From contig JAZHRO010000063.1 of assembly GCA_037157565.1 (NCBI GenBank), forward strand, positions 152,322,501-152,386,500: a DNA stretch of 64,000 bases. The letters are read 5' to 3'. The translations under genes and the position numbers were made by a program. Of the stretch, positions 21,295 to 33,511 are shown one piece after another; the first letter of the stretch is position 1; every line of letters begins with the position of its first letter. This DNA comes from Thalassia testudinum (Eukaryota > Streptophyta > Magnoliopsida > Alismatales > Hydrocharitaceae). The notes beneath the pieces were generated by a model. The model was not told where the DNA came from and did no database searches. It saw only the letters and a list, made by a program, of their open reading frames with translations.

Positions 21295-22023
21295 CTCCTG
21301 TTCACGCATTTGCATTCAAATTAAAATTCAAGACCACCAAGTTGTTTGAATTTACTAATTCAGTGGTCACATAACTAAAAGAGGGACTGATAATCAGATT
21401 CAACCCTAAAAGCAATTCACATTTGATCTTATTCTAATGGACTTGTCTGCGATTTCAAAATAAATTACAAAGATTTGCGGTGTGTTGCACACTTCTGACA
21501 CTGAGCACGCACATTAGGCACCGCACTAAGGCTCGATTCCTTAAGGCTATAGGCACCGATCTCTTTATCAGTGTAGACCCTCCTATTGTGCTTTGTGGTG
21601 ATGGTGATCCTATCTTTTGACCAAGTGTTTTGATACTCCACGGAGGGGGACACCCCTTAAAGGAATAAAAGCGTAGTTAAGGGGCACCGTATACGCATCG
21701 CCTCAAAGGAAGGGTTCGCCCTACTTGCATCCCTTTGTTCGTCCTTGGAGTAACTTCTCACTTGATCACCTAGGAGTATCATCCAAGCAAAGTATAGGTC
21801 CTAAGGCACTCGAAGGTTGAATTAAGGCACGTAATTGCAGTGAAAAGCTTGTTTGGCCATTTATATTAACTAATTCAAACTCTGCAATAATGAAGGTTAA
21901 GATTTCAAGTCCACACCCCTCTTATACCACTTATGTGGGAACGGAGGGATAAGTCTTGATCTTTTGACTTATCTTTGGAGTGGAGGTTTACCTTACTCAA
22001 TAAAAATCTAAATTGTGTTTTGT
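21295..22023 (+). other. Leader of element 3, second part
   Basis: Continues the 5' untranslated region after G1 up to the gag ATG at 22024. No conserved ORF was seen on either strand. Confidence 0.6.
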
Positions 22024-23035
22024 ATGCTTGGTAGACACTCTCTTGAGGGTAGTCTAGTGTTTGATCCTAAGCCTAAGAGAATTCTTAGGAGAGCTCACCT
22101 ACGAGAGGAAAAAAAAGGATTGGCTGAGCAAGGTACAAATCAACAAAGGACCCTAAGGGACTATTTTATTCCAACTAACCAACCTGCACAAGCACTAAGA
22201 CAACTGGCAGGGGATAATCCGTATGAGATCAAGAGCAGTACCATATCTTTATTGCCCTCTTGTTATGGTACTACCAGGGAGGACCCCTACCGGCATTTGG
22301 AGGAATTCACTGAGGTCTGTTCCACGGTGAAGCTCCAGGGCTTTACTGATGAAGCCCTGATGAGGACTCTATTTCCTTTCTCCCTTAAGGATAAGGCCAA
22401 GCACTGGTATCATACCCTCAATGCAAGGGTAAATGATTGGGTCACCCTTAAGGGAGAATTTTTGAAAAAGTATTTTCCTATGAGTAAAACCAACCATTAC
22501 AGAAGAGAGATTATGGGTTTTACTCAATAGGAAGGGGAGCAATTTCATGAGACTTGGGAGCACTTTAATGACCTTCTTAGGTTATGCCCCCACCATCAAG
22601 TGCCAAGATGGCTGTTGGTCGAAAGGTTCTATAACGAATTATCTGAAAGGCATAGGCAAACCATTGATGCAGCCTGTGCAGGAACCTTCATGACCAGAAC
22701 TGAGGATGAAGCCTGGGCATTATTTGAAACATTAAGCGACAACTCCATACATCTATCCTCTGCCTATCAAGAAAGAAAACCATCAATCTTGCAAAGGAAG
22801 ATAGAGGCCCATGAAGCTGGGGCTTCTCAGGATTTAGCTTATCAGATTCAACTATTGAATAAAAACTTTGATAGGCTTTTAGCAAACCCCGGTATGAACC
22901 TGCAAGCAACCTCTATTTTACAGGCTTCAAGAGAATGCTCCATTTGCCAAAGCACAACGCACGACACTATGAAGTGCCATCAGGCAAACCAATTCCCTGA
23001 GTTGATTCAGGCCGACTTGAACGCGGCCCAAGGTT
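22024..23035 (+). pseudogene. gag: Gag of element 3, interrupted by a stop
   Basis: The likely start is ATG 22024 (MLGRHSLEGSLVFDPK). The gag domain is clear: LPSCYGTTREDPYRHLEEF, then DKAKHWYHTLN and FLKKYFPMSKT. A TAG at 22528-22530 follows FTQ, and the same frame resumes with GEQFHETWEHFNDLLRLCPH through SERHRQTIDAACAGTF. A zinc-finger-like CSICQSTTHDTMKCH lies near 22940-22985. The frame is lost at about 23036, where the downstream residues continue in another frame. Confidence 0.85.
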
Positions 23036-24508
23036 TCTGCCCCCTCGCAATAACCCTTACTCCAACACTTATAATCGAGGGTGGTGGAACCATCCAAACT
23101 TCTCTTGGAAGCAAGCTGATGCTTCTAACTTAGGGAATACAAGACCCTTACCTCCCTAGCCCACATACCAACCTTCTTATGAAAACCCTCCTCCAAATAA
23201 GCCCTCTGAGATGGATGAACTGAAGGCCATGATGAAAGCAATACAAGAGCATCAAAATATGGTTATCCAATCTCAGAATAAGATGATTACTGATATACAA
23301 TCCCAAATTGGTCATCTTACTGAGGCAGTTAGGCAACGTGATTTGGGGAAGCTACCTAGCTCTTCTAAGGAGAACCTTAAGGGAAAGGGGGTTGTATTCA
23401 GGGAGCACGCCCAAGCAGTGACCGTGTTGAGGAGTGGAAAAAAGATTGACAAGCCTGATAACACTCCTACGGTTACATCTCAGAATTCCCCTTCCACACT
23501 TGACCCGACTTCCATCTCACCCGAAGAAGAGCCACACCACTCTCCCTCGCACAAAATCACCCATAATGAGGATGTCGTCCTTCCACCACCCCTTTCCCGC
23601 CATGATGACCCCTCTACCCAGAGCCGAGGGTGCCCTATCCAGAGCGCCTATCTGCTCCTGGGGAATCTTCTGTTGGCTCGTCTAGAGCCAAGGATAGGAC
23701 GGAAGAGATTATGGATACTTTTAGGCAAGTCCAGATTAACTTGCCTCTGTTGGAAGCGATTAAACAAATTCTGTCCTATGCCAAGGTTTTGAAGGACTTG
23801 TGCACCCAGAAGCGCCGATCTAGGAAACAGGTCCAAACCAAGGTTATCCTGCCTGACCATGTTAGCTCAGTACTCCAGCATGGAACACCCCCCAAAATGA
23901 AAGACCCAGGGGCCCCGTATATTTCAGTGGTCATAGGTAACCAACACATTGACGAGGCTCTGCTCGATCTGGGTGCGAGGGTAAACATTCTACCAAGCTC
24001 TGTCTATGACCTTTTGGGAGGAGGAAAGCTGAAGCCTAGTCTAGTAATCCTCCAAGTTGCAGACAGATCACTTAAGACACCACAGGGATTGTTGGAAGAT
24101 GTCCTTGTGAGAGTGGAGGATTCCTTCTTCCCCGTTGACTTTCTAGTACTTCATACTGACCCATCTAATAAGCCCACAAAGCCGTCCATTATTCTGGGAC
24201 ACCCCTTCTTGGACACAGCCAATGCCTCTATAAATTGTAGACCTGGGGCACTTAAAATGGGCTTTGGGAACAAGAAGATCTGGTTGAATGTTTTTGATAC
24301 TTACAAGCAACCCGGATTTGAAGATTGTTCTCAGATTGAGGTCATTGATGAAATAATTGAAGAGACTACTCCAGCACTCTTATGTAGAGATCTCCTTCAG
24401 AAGGTCATATCTAAGGACCATCCCTCGATTATTAAAGAAACTGAAAGGGAAATGCCCAAATTAGAAGAGTTGCTAGGGATACACACTGAGTCTCTATACC
24501 CACCCTAG
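23036..24508 (+). pseudogene. pro: Gag C-terminus and protease of element 3, frameshifted
   Basis: Three frames must be joined: a linker after 23036, then 23211 to about 23640 (ELKAMMKAIQEHQNMVIQSQ), then 23630-24508. The last segment is an aspartic protease with LLDLGARVNILPSS (near 23960-23995; the family usually has Ala-Ser where Ala-Arg is seen) and IILGHPFLDTANASIN. It ends at a TAG just after HTESLYPP. It would mature the polyprotein but cannot be made as one chain here. Confidence 0.85.
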
Positions 24509-26166
24509 ACTGTGAAGGTAGATTCTCTACCTGAGGTAAGGACATCTCAACTAAAACCCTCAATCCAAAAGGCTCCTGAATTGGCGTTGAAACCCCTCCC
24601 AAGCACATTGAAATATGCTTTCCTTGGCCCTAATAACACGCTCCCCATTATTATCTCGTCTGCATTATCTGAATTGTAGGAGGGAGCTCTGCTTGGGTGT
24701 TTAAAAAGGCACAAGGAAGCAATTGCCTAGACAATTGCTGATATTAAGGATGTTGATCCCTCTCTTTGCATGCATCATATATACATGGATGAGTCCGTGA
24801 AGCCTTTCCAAGATATGCAGAGAAGGCTCAATCCAAATATGTGGGAGGTTGTTAAAAAGGAGATTCTAAAATGGCTGGATGCAAGGATTATCTATCCCAT
24901 TTCAAATAGTAAATGGGTCAGTCCTATTCACATAGCTCCGAAAAAGGCAAGAATCACTGTGGAAGAGAATGACCAAGGTGAACTGGTGACCACTAGACCC
25001 TCAACTGGTTGGAGGGTCTGCATTGATTACCGCCGTTTAAACATGGCTACCCAGAAAGACCGTTTCCCCTTACCGTTTATCGATCAAATTCTGGAACGAT
25101 TGGCAGAGAACAAGTACTTTTGTTTTCTTGACGGGTACTTTAGGTACAATCAGAGAGCCATTTTTCCTAATGATCAGGAGAGTACCACCTTCACGAGTTC
25201 GTATGGCACTTTTGCATTCCACTGAATGCCATTCGAGTTATGTAATGCTCTTGCCACTTTCCAACGTTGAATGATGGCTATCTTTTTCAATATGATCTAC
25301 GAGTTCGTTGAAATTTTCATGGATGACTTCTCCATTTATGGCTCGTCATTTGACCTATGCCTTTCGCACCTTGATAAAGTCTTAACCCGTTGCAAAGAGG
25401 CAAAGCTGGTGCTTAGCTGGGAGAAAAGCCACTTTATGATCCAGTAGGGCATTGTGTTAGGGCATATAGTTTCCAAGAGAGGATTAGAGGTGGACACCGC
25501 AAAAATCGATTCCATCTCTAAGCTTCCATTGCCTGCCAATGTTCGTCAGGTTAGATCTTTCCTTGGCCATGCTGGATTTTATAGGCGCTTCATTAGAGAT
25601 TTCAGTAAAATCTCTAAGCCACTCTGCGACCTGTTAGTGAAGGATGTCTCCTTTGATTTTGATGATAGATGTGGTGAGGCTTTCCAAGTTTTGAAGAAAG
25701 CCCTCATTACCACGCCGATTCTCCAAGCACTAGATTGGACGCTCCCGTTTGAGCTTATGTGCGATGCTTCTGATTTTGCAGTGGGAGCGGTCTTAGGTCA
25801 AAGGGTTGATGGCAAACCTCATGTGATGCATTATGCCAGCAAGACCCTTATGGATCCTCAGCAAAACTACATGGTCACTGAAAAGGAATTACTTGCTGTA
25901 GTATTTGCTTTAGAAAAGTTTCGATCTTATCTTTTGGGATCCAAGGTTGTGGTGTTCACTGATCATTCAGCCCTTAAGCATCTTCTGGCTAAAAATGACA
26001 CCAAACCTCGCCTAATTCGTTGGATTCTGCTACTCCAAGAATTTGACCTGCAAATTAAAGACAAGAAAGGAGTTGAGAATGTGGTAGCAGATCATTTGTC
26101 TAGGATCCCTATTGAGGCATCAAACCTTGCTGGCGGTATTCAAGAGACTTTCCCTAATGAGTCTCT
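24509..26166 (+). pseudogene. Reverse transcriptase and RNase H of element 3, several stops
   Basis: The RT fingers and palm are readable from PFQDMQRRLNPNM (24799) through GWRVCIDYRRLNMATQKDRF, FLDGYFRYNQ (usual family form has GYSGYNQ) and the catalytic FMDDFSIYG at about 25316. In-frame stops occur at 25223-25225 (after TFAFH), near 25270 and at 25447-25449. RNase H follows with [16 protein letters not shown] (about 25757), [19 protein letters not shown] and [11 protein letters not shown]. Motif order and spacing are normal for a Ty3/gypsy pol. Confidence 0.88.
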
Positions 26167-27475
26167 AATGGCCGTGGAAGCTAAAACTCCTTGGTTCACT
26201 GACATAGTGAACTATATGGTCATAGGCATTACCCCTAGTACTTGGGACAAGCAGAAACGAGACAGGTTTCTCGCCAACGCTAAATTTTATCACTGGGAGG
26301 AAGCCAAATTTTTTAGAATAGGCCCTAACCAGCTGTTTCGTCGTTGCGTCCCTGATGAAGAGCAAAGAAGTGTTCTGAGTTTCTACCATGACCTCCACTG
26401 TGGGGGACATTTTAGTGGGAAGAAGACTGCCCATAAGGTTCTTCAGTCTGATTTTTGGTGGCCCACATTATTTCGAGATGCACATACGTATGTGGGTGCA
26501 TGTCTACATTGCTAGCAGATGAGAACCATTGGAAAAAGGGATGAGATGGCCCAACAACCTATCCTCCCTGTTGAAATCTTTGATATTTGGGGCATTGACT
26601 TCATGGGTCCCTTTCTTGTGTCATTCGGATATGAATACATCCTTGTGGCTGTTGACTATGTATCGAAATGGATAGAAGCCATACCCACGTGAACCAATGA
26701 CCATTCCGTGGTCTTGGGTTTTGTTAAGGCTAATATCATTTCTCGGTATGGGTGCCCAAGGACGCTCATAAGTGATGGAGGACCTCACTTTAAGAATGTA
26801 CACTTCACAAGACTACTCCAAAATTTGGGAGTCAACCACATGATAGCCACACCTTATCATCCCCAAACAAGTGGACAAGTTGAAGTGTCCAATAGAGAGA
26901 TTAAGTGAATTTTAGAAAAAACTGTCAGGCCTGATCGGAAGGATTGGTCTAAAAAACTAAATGATGCTCTTTGGGCCCACAGAACTGTGTATAAGACTCC
27001 CTTGGGCATGTCTCCTTTCCATCTTGTCTACGAAAAAGTGTGCCACCTTCCTGTTGAAATCCAACATAAAGCTTATTGGGCTATTAAAAATGTTAACTTG
27101 AATCTGGATAAAGTGGGAAAGGCACGTATGTTAGAACTAAGTGAGCTTGAGGAGCTTCGTAATGAAGCTTATGAAACTTCTCAAACTTACAAGCAACGTA
27201 CAAAAGTCTTCCATGACAAGCACATCATTAGAAAGACTTTTGAGCCCAACCAGTGGGTCTAGCTTTTCAATTCTAGACTTAAATTATTTCCTGGAAAGCT
27301 CAAGTCCCGCTGGGATGGGCCATACGTTGTTATCAATACTTTCCCTCATGGAGCTGTAGAGATTAGGAACCCTATTTCAGGTGCGAGCTTTAAAGTAAAT
27401 GGCCAGCGACTTAAATCGTATATTACTCTTTCAGATGGCCAGGTTTTGGATGCACTTCGGCTTGAGGAGCCTTAG
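26167..27475 (+). pseudogene. Integrase of element 3, with stops
   Basis: An HHCC region ([20 protein letters not shown] to GACLHC, about 26388-26512) is followed by a TAG at 26513-26515. The core has GIDFMGPF (about 26592), SDGGPHF (about 26774) and the VEVSNREIK glutamate (about 26880); stops interrupt it near 26692, 26906 and 27260. The C-terminus [16 protein letters not shown] and [12 protein letters not shown] ends at TAG 27473-27475. The three acidic residues are present but the chain is not continuous. Confidence 0.85.
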
Positions 27476-29050
27476 CTCCTCCCACTCTCCTCAGGTGATA
27501 TTCTTCTATGTCTATATTTTTCCAAAGAGGACATTGTCAGTCTTAGGCATGGGGGGGTATAACCTGAGAATTTTTATAGCATTTATAAATATTTGCATAC
27601 ATATTTATATATATATATATAAAGTTCTCTTTTCTTGAGCTGAATGGGTTAGTCCCTAGCGGAATACCTTTGTCATTGGAGGTTTTTCTTCTTAAAATTA
27701 TTTCTTAAGTTTAGAATCCGATACATTTATTTCACATGCACGTAGACTTGGTAATAGATCCTTGAAGAAAACCAATAAGCATTTGTAGTCTACTAAACCC
27801 TTGGACAGTTCATAGGGAGTCAGGCATACTATCTTCTAGTAGATCCACCTCATATTTGTGAGAAGAAAGTAGAGAGATTACTGGTGCTCTAAGTCTAGTG
27901 CAAGGACTCTTAAGTTTTGGATAATTAGATGATGATACTTCAGAGTTAGGCAAAGTTTTTCTCTCTCTGTTCCTGTGTACGTACTTTGTGTGAATTCCTG
28001 AGAATCACCAAATAAGGCAGATACATAGAGATGGGGTCTTAATAAAGCTATGATTATGGTGGATGGTTATGACCATCCTTCATAGAGTCCTCGGCTGAAG
28101 GAGGGTAATAGTGTCAAAGGTCAGAAATACACCTGTCCTATCTATTCCTTCCCGGTGTCGAGAATAGGCATTTCCACCAAATAAGCCACACAACTTCCTC
28201 TTGACCATTATCATCCCTAATAATGCCTCGTAAATAAAAGTTCGTATCGTGTTGTGTTGATTGAAAAAGAAACAAAAACAAGAAGAAATAATAAAAAAAA
28301 AGGGAGAAAGAAAAGAAGAAGAAAAAGAAGAAACAGAAAGAACAAAAAGAAGAAATAGTTATATTACAAAAAAAAAGTCCAAGTTTATGATGTAACACTG
28401 TTTCTGAGGCAACAGAACACTTATCGCGTTCCACCAAATATGACTCATACCTACCTTCTAGTATTTCTGATCACCCGAATACTGGTTGAGGACTCTAACT
28501 TAGTTGTAGAGTTATTAGGACTTTAATTGAAATGTGGACGCTACGTGAGGCTACCGAACAGTGAGTACAATTACTAAATCTGGCGAGATTTGTGATCTCA
28601 GAAAGAAAGAAAAGAGTGTGCGCCCAGGAACATCAGGAGAGCACAGTTGTTTAGCCTCTCTTTGAGTTGACTTTTCTACTAGTTTAGAGATCTAGAGTCT
28701 GTAGTACTAGACTACATGTAGCACCAGATGAGTGTGTGCCACCAAACACAAATCCATTCTACTCGATATCTCCTACCTAAGCCAAAAAGTCGAGGTCAAA
28801 TTACATATTATCTTCTGCTTTATCCCCAAGGGAAGTAGTTGCCTATCCCGGCAGAAATATTTACCAAGGGTGAAGTACGAACTCCCAATGCGATTTGGCT
28901 TTTGCACTTGGATCTGTTACTGAGGATATCATCACTTCACATTTGTCTGGGTCTCTAAAGTTTTGAAATAAGAAAAGAAGAAATCTTCTGATTACTTCTA
29001 TTATTTTTCATTTTTGCTAAGGACTAGCAAATCTTAGGCATGGGGGTATT
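27476..29050 (+). other. 3' untranslated region of element 3 with two polypurine tracts
   Basis: No coding region was recognised. An inner CTTAGGCATGGGGGGGTAT lies at 27541-27560, just after pol. The terminal copy, 29032-29050, adjoins the 3' LTR. Between them are CCACCAAATA motifs (see the G1 repeats) and poly-A-rich stretches. The stretch is the sense-strand counterpart of 18439-20222 in G1. Confidence 0.75.
29032..29050 (+). promoter_or_regulatory. Polypurine tract of element 3
   Basis: cttaggcatgggggtatt immediately before the LTR start TGATGAGTCC at 29051. Confidence 0.8.
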
Positions 29051-32000
29051 TGATGAGTCCATTTTAATGGACTAATATTATGCCTAACTTTAATCGTACC
29101 ATTTAGATTTGTTAATAACTACATTAAGTTATAGAATATTTGCATTCATCATGATTTAAGTTTACATCTATTTTATAGTATTCTATAACTTAATATGTAA
29201 TGATTTACATTTTTATGATTGCAGGAATAATATTTGGAAAGAGGAAGGGGGGACAAATTTCCCCAACATTTATCTGATCTATGGCCAGCCGCAACTCCTC
29301 CCGCACATTTATCAGATTTCCCGCCACCCTCCCTCAACAAACAAGGCCAGAAATAGCTAAGGGATTTGAAAATCCCTTAACTCACTCACATGCAAAGGAG
29401 AGGAGTTAAAGAGGAGGCGGAGAAAGGGGAGGAACGATCATCCAGAAAGTGGGCAACCCCAGCATGCACTGTGGACCAGGATCTTCTTCCCCTCTGGCAG
29501 GGAACCATCATCCAGAAATGGGCGACCATCGCGTGCACTGTGCACCAAGTTCTTCACCACATCTTCCTTCCAGCGCCTAGCGCTCCAAGCAGGCACCGCA
29601 CGCCAAGCACCTCCAGCGCTCCTGCAGGCGCGCCACCTCCTACAGGCGCTCACACCATCACCTCTGCCCGCTCCACCCTCGCCACCTGCTCCAGCAGGGT
29701 GCACCCCTCTCCAGCGCCAGCACACTACAGAAAGGTGCCAGCTCCACCTTGCGCACTCACTGGCCACCGCAGCCAAGCCGCACCGGCACAGCGCCTCCTT
29801 ACAGTGCGCCCTACCTTCCGCAGGTGCTTTGCCTGCAACCAGCGCCCACCTTCAGGCGCACCACCCCTCCCGCAGGTGCCTGCTCACGCAGGCGCTTCCT
29901 CCTTCCAACACACGCGTTCCCCCTCCTCCAGCGCTCTCCACTGCAGAGCAAACCACAGGCGCTCTGCCAGTGCCCTTGTTACGAATGCGGCCTCAAGACG
30001 GTTTTTTAAGACATCTGGGAAGTGGCCCAGACGTCTGACCAGACGTCTGGTATTTAATTTTTGCGACATACGGGGTTGCGTCTGCGCGCACAGACCTGCA
30101 CCCACTGCTCTCTTCCCTCTTTTTCCCTCTCTCCTCCTGTAGGGCGTGGCGTTTCTCTCTCTCTCTCCCCGTGCGGCCTTAAAAGGCCCCTCGCCCTCTC
30201 CCTCACCCTCATCTCCTCCGTGTCCCTCTTCTTCTTCTCCCAGCCGGTGCGAGAGCGCGAGCGAGCGGCGGCAGCAGCGGCCGCGGCAAGTGTGCTGGAA
30301 GAGGTGTTGCACGAGGGAGGAGACACTCGACAGTGAGGGCTCGAGCTTGCCGGGGTAGCTAGAGCCGGCCGGTGGGGGAGCAGCGGGCGTGGAGTGTCGC
30401 GGAGGGGCTGCTGCAGCTCGAGCAGCAGGCGGACGGGGCGCGGCGCAGCCGTGCGTCGCGGGTGGAGAACGAGTCGAGCTCTAATTCTGGAAGTTTTTCC
30501 AGAATCAGACGTCTGGGCTTCCAACCATATGGCGGTGAAGACCTCTAGAGGACTGTCCAGACGTCTGTACGGTAAGATATTTCTATCTTCTTCCTTTCTC
30601 GCATGTACGGCCATGCAGCCGTCCGCCGCGCCTTCGTCTGCGACTCGTCGTACTAAGAACAGGTGTGGGCGCATGCTGGTTCTACCCGGGAGGGTGCGAG
30701 GGCTCGCCATCCCACATGAATCGGACATCTGGCCGTAGTGCCAGACGACGGGAAGGACTTCCTGACATCCGGGGTGACCATCGGACATCTGGGAACTAAG
30801 CCAGATGCCCATTAGGCCTCTGGACGTCTAAGGGACTACACAAAATGAAGGTATGCTCTAACCCACGTTTTAAGACGTCTGGAAGAGGTTCCAGACGTCT
30901 GATTTTGGGCAGTTTCGTCGTTTTCGACCCGTTTAGGGCCCGTTCGGAGTCCGTTTTCCGCGTTTCGAGTTGCGTTATTTCCGGAATAAAATCCTCTACC
31001 CGTTTACAGCAATTATATACCATTCTAAGAAACTCCTTGTGTTTGATCCTTGTGTTAGGACCCCATTCCATTACAGTCTTGAGGATTGCAGAGGCGCACG
31101 GGATTTCCGACCACGCCCCCAGTACTACCGTTGTAGCTGGTAGAGTGGATTTTGAATTACTAAATCAAATTTGTTACAATTGTGGAATAATTAATAGAGT
31201 CTAGGGCACTGCATGAACCCTAGGACTGAGAAACTAGATTGAATGATAGATCCTAGGGTATTGCATGAAACCTAGGGCTGGAAACTAGATTGAATGATAG
31301 ATCCTAAGGTACGGCATGAATCCTAGGACTGGAAAACTAGTGGAATATAAATATATTACAATCTTGGAAAAGTAGAAAGGAATTAATAGCTGCCTGTAAA
31401 TTAATAGCTGCCTGTTATGAATGAATAAATATGATTAAGAATATGGGTTGTATGAATGTAAGACTGGAACAATGAAACCTACAATGGCCAAACAAAAAGA
31501 ATACGAACCCTATGGGGAATTAGGAGTAGAACTCCTGGAAAGAGAATAGAATGGAACTGAGAAAGTGAAACGTGGAAGTGTGTTGTCTCTTGGGTACGTG
31601 GTACCAAAGAGAGCACACATTACCTCTTAGTGTAGAGGGGAGCTTGCCGCCCTCAGGTTGAGACCGGGGTGGGTTTGGCCACTGTACACCGACTTGCTAG
31701 CCCTCGCGTATGCAGTACTGAGGAGAGCTACTAGTGTAGGGAGAGCACTAGTTACCCCACGGGCCCCGGTGTTCTGCTAGCCTCCTACACCGACTTGTTA
31801 GGCCCACTGGGCAAACCAGGGTAGTCAGGCGAGGGTGCGCGGACTGTGGAGGGGTTGGACCCCTGTTACTGAGAGGGCTCTGCCCTATACTGGTTCCGTG
31901 CTGTGCTTTGGGCGCACCCGTTAACGGAAACGACTGACCGCGTGCTAGTGCGGGGTAGCTACCCGTGTGTTTATCGCGCATGCCGTAGTCACCGTTACGT

Positions 32001-33511
32001 CTGCCAGCGACCTTGGGGTGGTTGACTGAGAGTTGGATCACCACGGGGGACTCTCCCAGCCAGGAGAGCACCACGTGTTACTTCTACTTTTCGGAAAAGA
32101 CTGCAATCAAGATCGTTCCCACGAGGAACACTCGAGATCAAGTGAAGGATCTGAGAAATAGATAAATTATGAAATAATAGAAAGACGTAAATAAAGGAAG
32201 AAAGAAAATATAACAACTAATGTACACTCTACTGCTTCTTTAGTTTTAGCTGCCACTCTACTCAGTGTTTCGCTGACGTGTTACACTCGTTACTTTTCAG
32301 GATCAGGTGTTGAGCAGCCAGGGTCAGCTGCTGCAGAGGACGCTGGGCCGAGTAGGGTCCAGTAGAGTTACCGCAGTTCTTTTTGTACCCCCTTTTGTTC
32401 CACTGTAGTGAGTAGTTCTTGTTACTCTCTGTACTTCTTTACTTGTAGCTTCATGTTATGTTATAATTGTTGTTCTACTGTTGTGGTGGTATATACTGTA
32501 GTAGTTCTTTTTCTTACTGCTGTATTTTGTTACTGCTAGTTATATTCATGCTGAATGTGGTTTATTTTACTGCTCTTTTGGTTACTTCCTCGTTGGATGA
32601 CTAGGTCTTGGGATTAGTCGAGTTGGTCCGGTTCTCGTGTCTTGTAGGGACTCGGGAATCGGGTCGTTACAACCCTTCACTGAAGGCGCTGCACCACCCT
32701 CGTCCACACGCCCTCTTGCCGCGCCTACAGGCGTGCGCCATCTGCAACGCGCCCCCCCTCCACAGGTGCTGCACAGCCGCAGGCACCGCACCACACTCCT
32801 CCTTGCGTGCCCCTACTGCAGGTGCGCCTCCATCACCCCCGCAGGTCCGCCTCCAGTGCCTCCTCCGATGTTCTTCTCCTCTGCCAGCCAGCCACCTCTG
32901 TCCATCTCCGTCGACACTGTGGCCTCCATCAGATAGGCCTCATCTTCGCCAACCTCCCTAGTGCGTCCACAACCCCGCCGACGATCCTCCTCGCATGCAA
33001 ACAAGAGAGAGAGCAAATGCTTTATTTTGAGTGAGATTAAAAATTACATTTATTGCCATTGCCACTAGAAATTAATTTTCATTTATGATTATTTTATTAT
33101 GGTAATATTATGAATGCACCCTCATGCTTTCTGATAATTGCATGTTATTGATATTCACCTATTTTAAGATTGGTTTTGGGATCAATATGTGCACTAATTT
33201 TCTATAGTATATGTCAACTGAAAATTACATAAAATCATCATATATTTATTTAAGATTTCAGGGAGGGAAAATTGCACATATACCCTTATATTTTTTAGTA
33301 ATTGTGGATCTTCTTTCCATCGCATTTTATGTCGGATTTGACTAGGGATTTCTCACTTGACCGAAAGAATACAAAATAATCGAGAGTTTATTGCATAATT
33401 GCCTCCCTGTGGATACGGCCCGCTCTTCTGTGAGTGGTTATTTTTATTGTTGCTTAGTCGATTTTTCCACTACTTAAATACTACAACGCATAGCGAAAAT
33501 TCGACTTGTCA
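29051..33511 (+). repeat. 3' LTR of element 3, split by F1
   Basis: 29051-29976 and 32672-33511 together reproduce the 5' LTR within a few bases in length. The 5' LTR reads gcgcccttcactg where this copy holds F1 between gtgccct and accct. Terminal and internal inverted repeats are retained (for example 29358-29379). It ends cgacttgtca at 33511. Confidence 0.92.
29977..32671 (+). repeat. Solo LTR F1 of a Tekay-type chromovirus
   Basis: Same family as the element 5 LTRs, opposite orientation. It starts TGTTACGAATGCGG and ends GGGTCGTTACA, about 2.7 kb with no internal region. The flanks gccct (29972-29976) and accct (32672-32676) are a TSD with one change. It carries GACGTC palindromes near 30000-30055, 30505-30570 and 30725-30900, and a possible TATA-like cttaaaagg near 30175. 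Its ORFs are not conserved and overlap on both strands. Confidence 0.9.

Larger units (their letters stand above)
14170..33511 (+). mobile_element. Element 3: Athila-type retrotransposon with nested insertions
   Basis: Flanked by a perfect 5-bp TSD, ggaac at 14165-14169 and 33512-33516. The 5' LTR is 14170-15933 (1764 bp). The 3' LTR is 29051-33511, and removing F1 plus one TSD copy leaves about 1761 bp. Primer site, gag, protease, RT, RNase H, integrase and a polypurine tract follow in order. The 13.1-kb interior falls to about 8.3 kb without G1. Coding regions are broken by stops and frameshifts, so the copy is dead. Confidence 0.93.
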
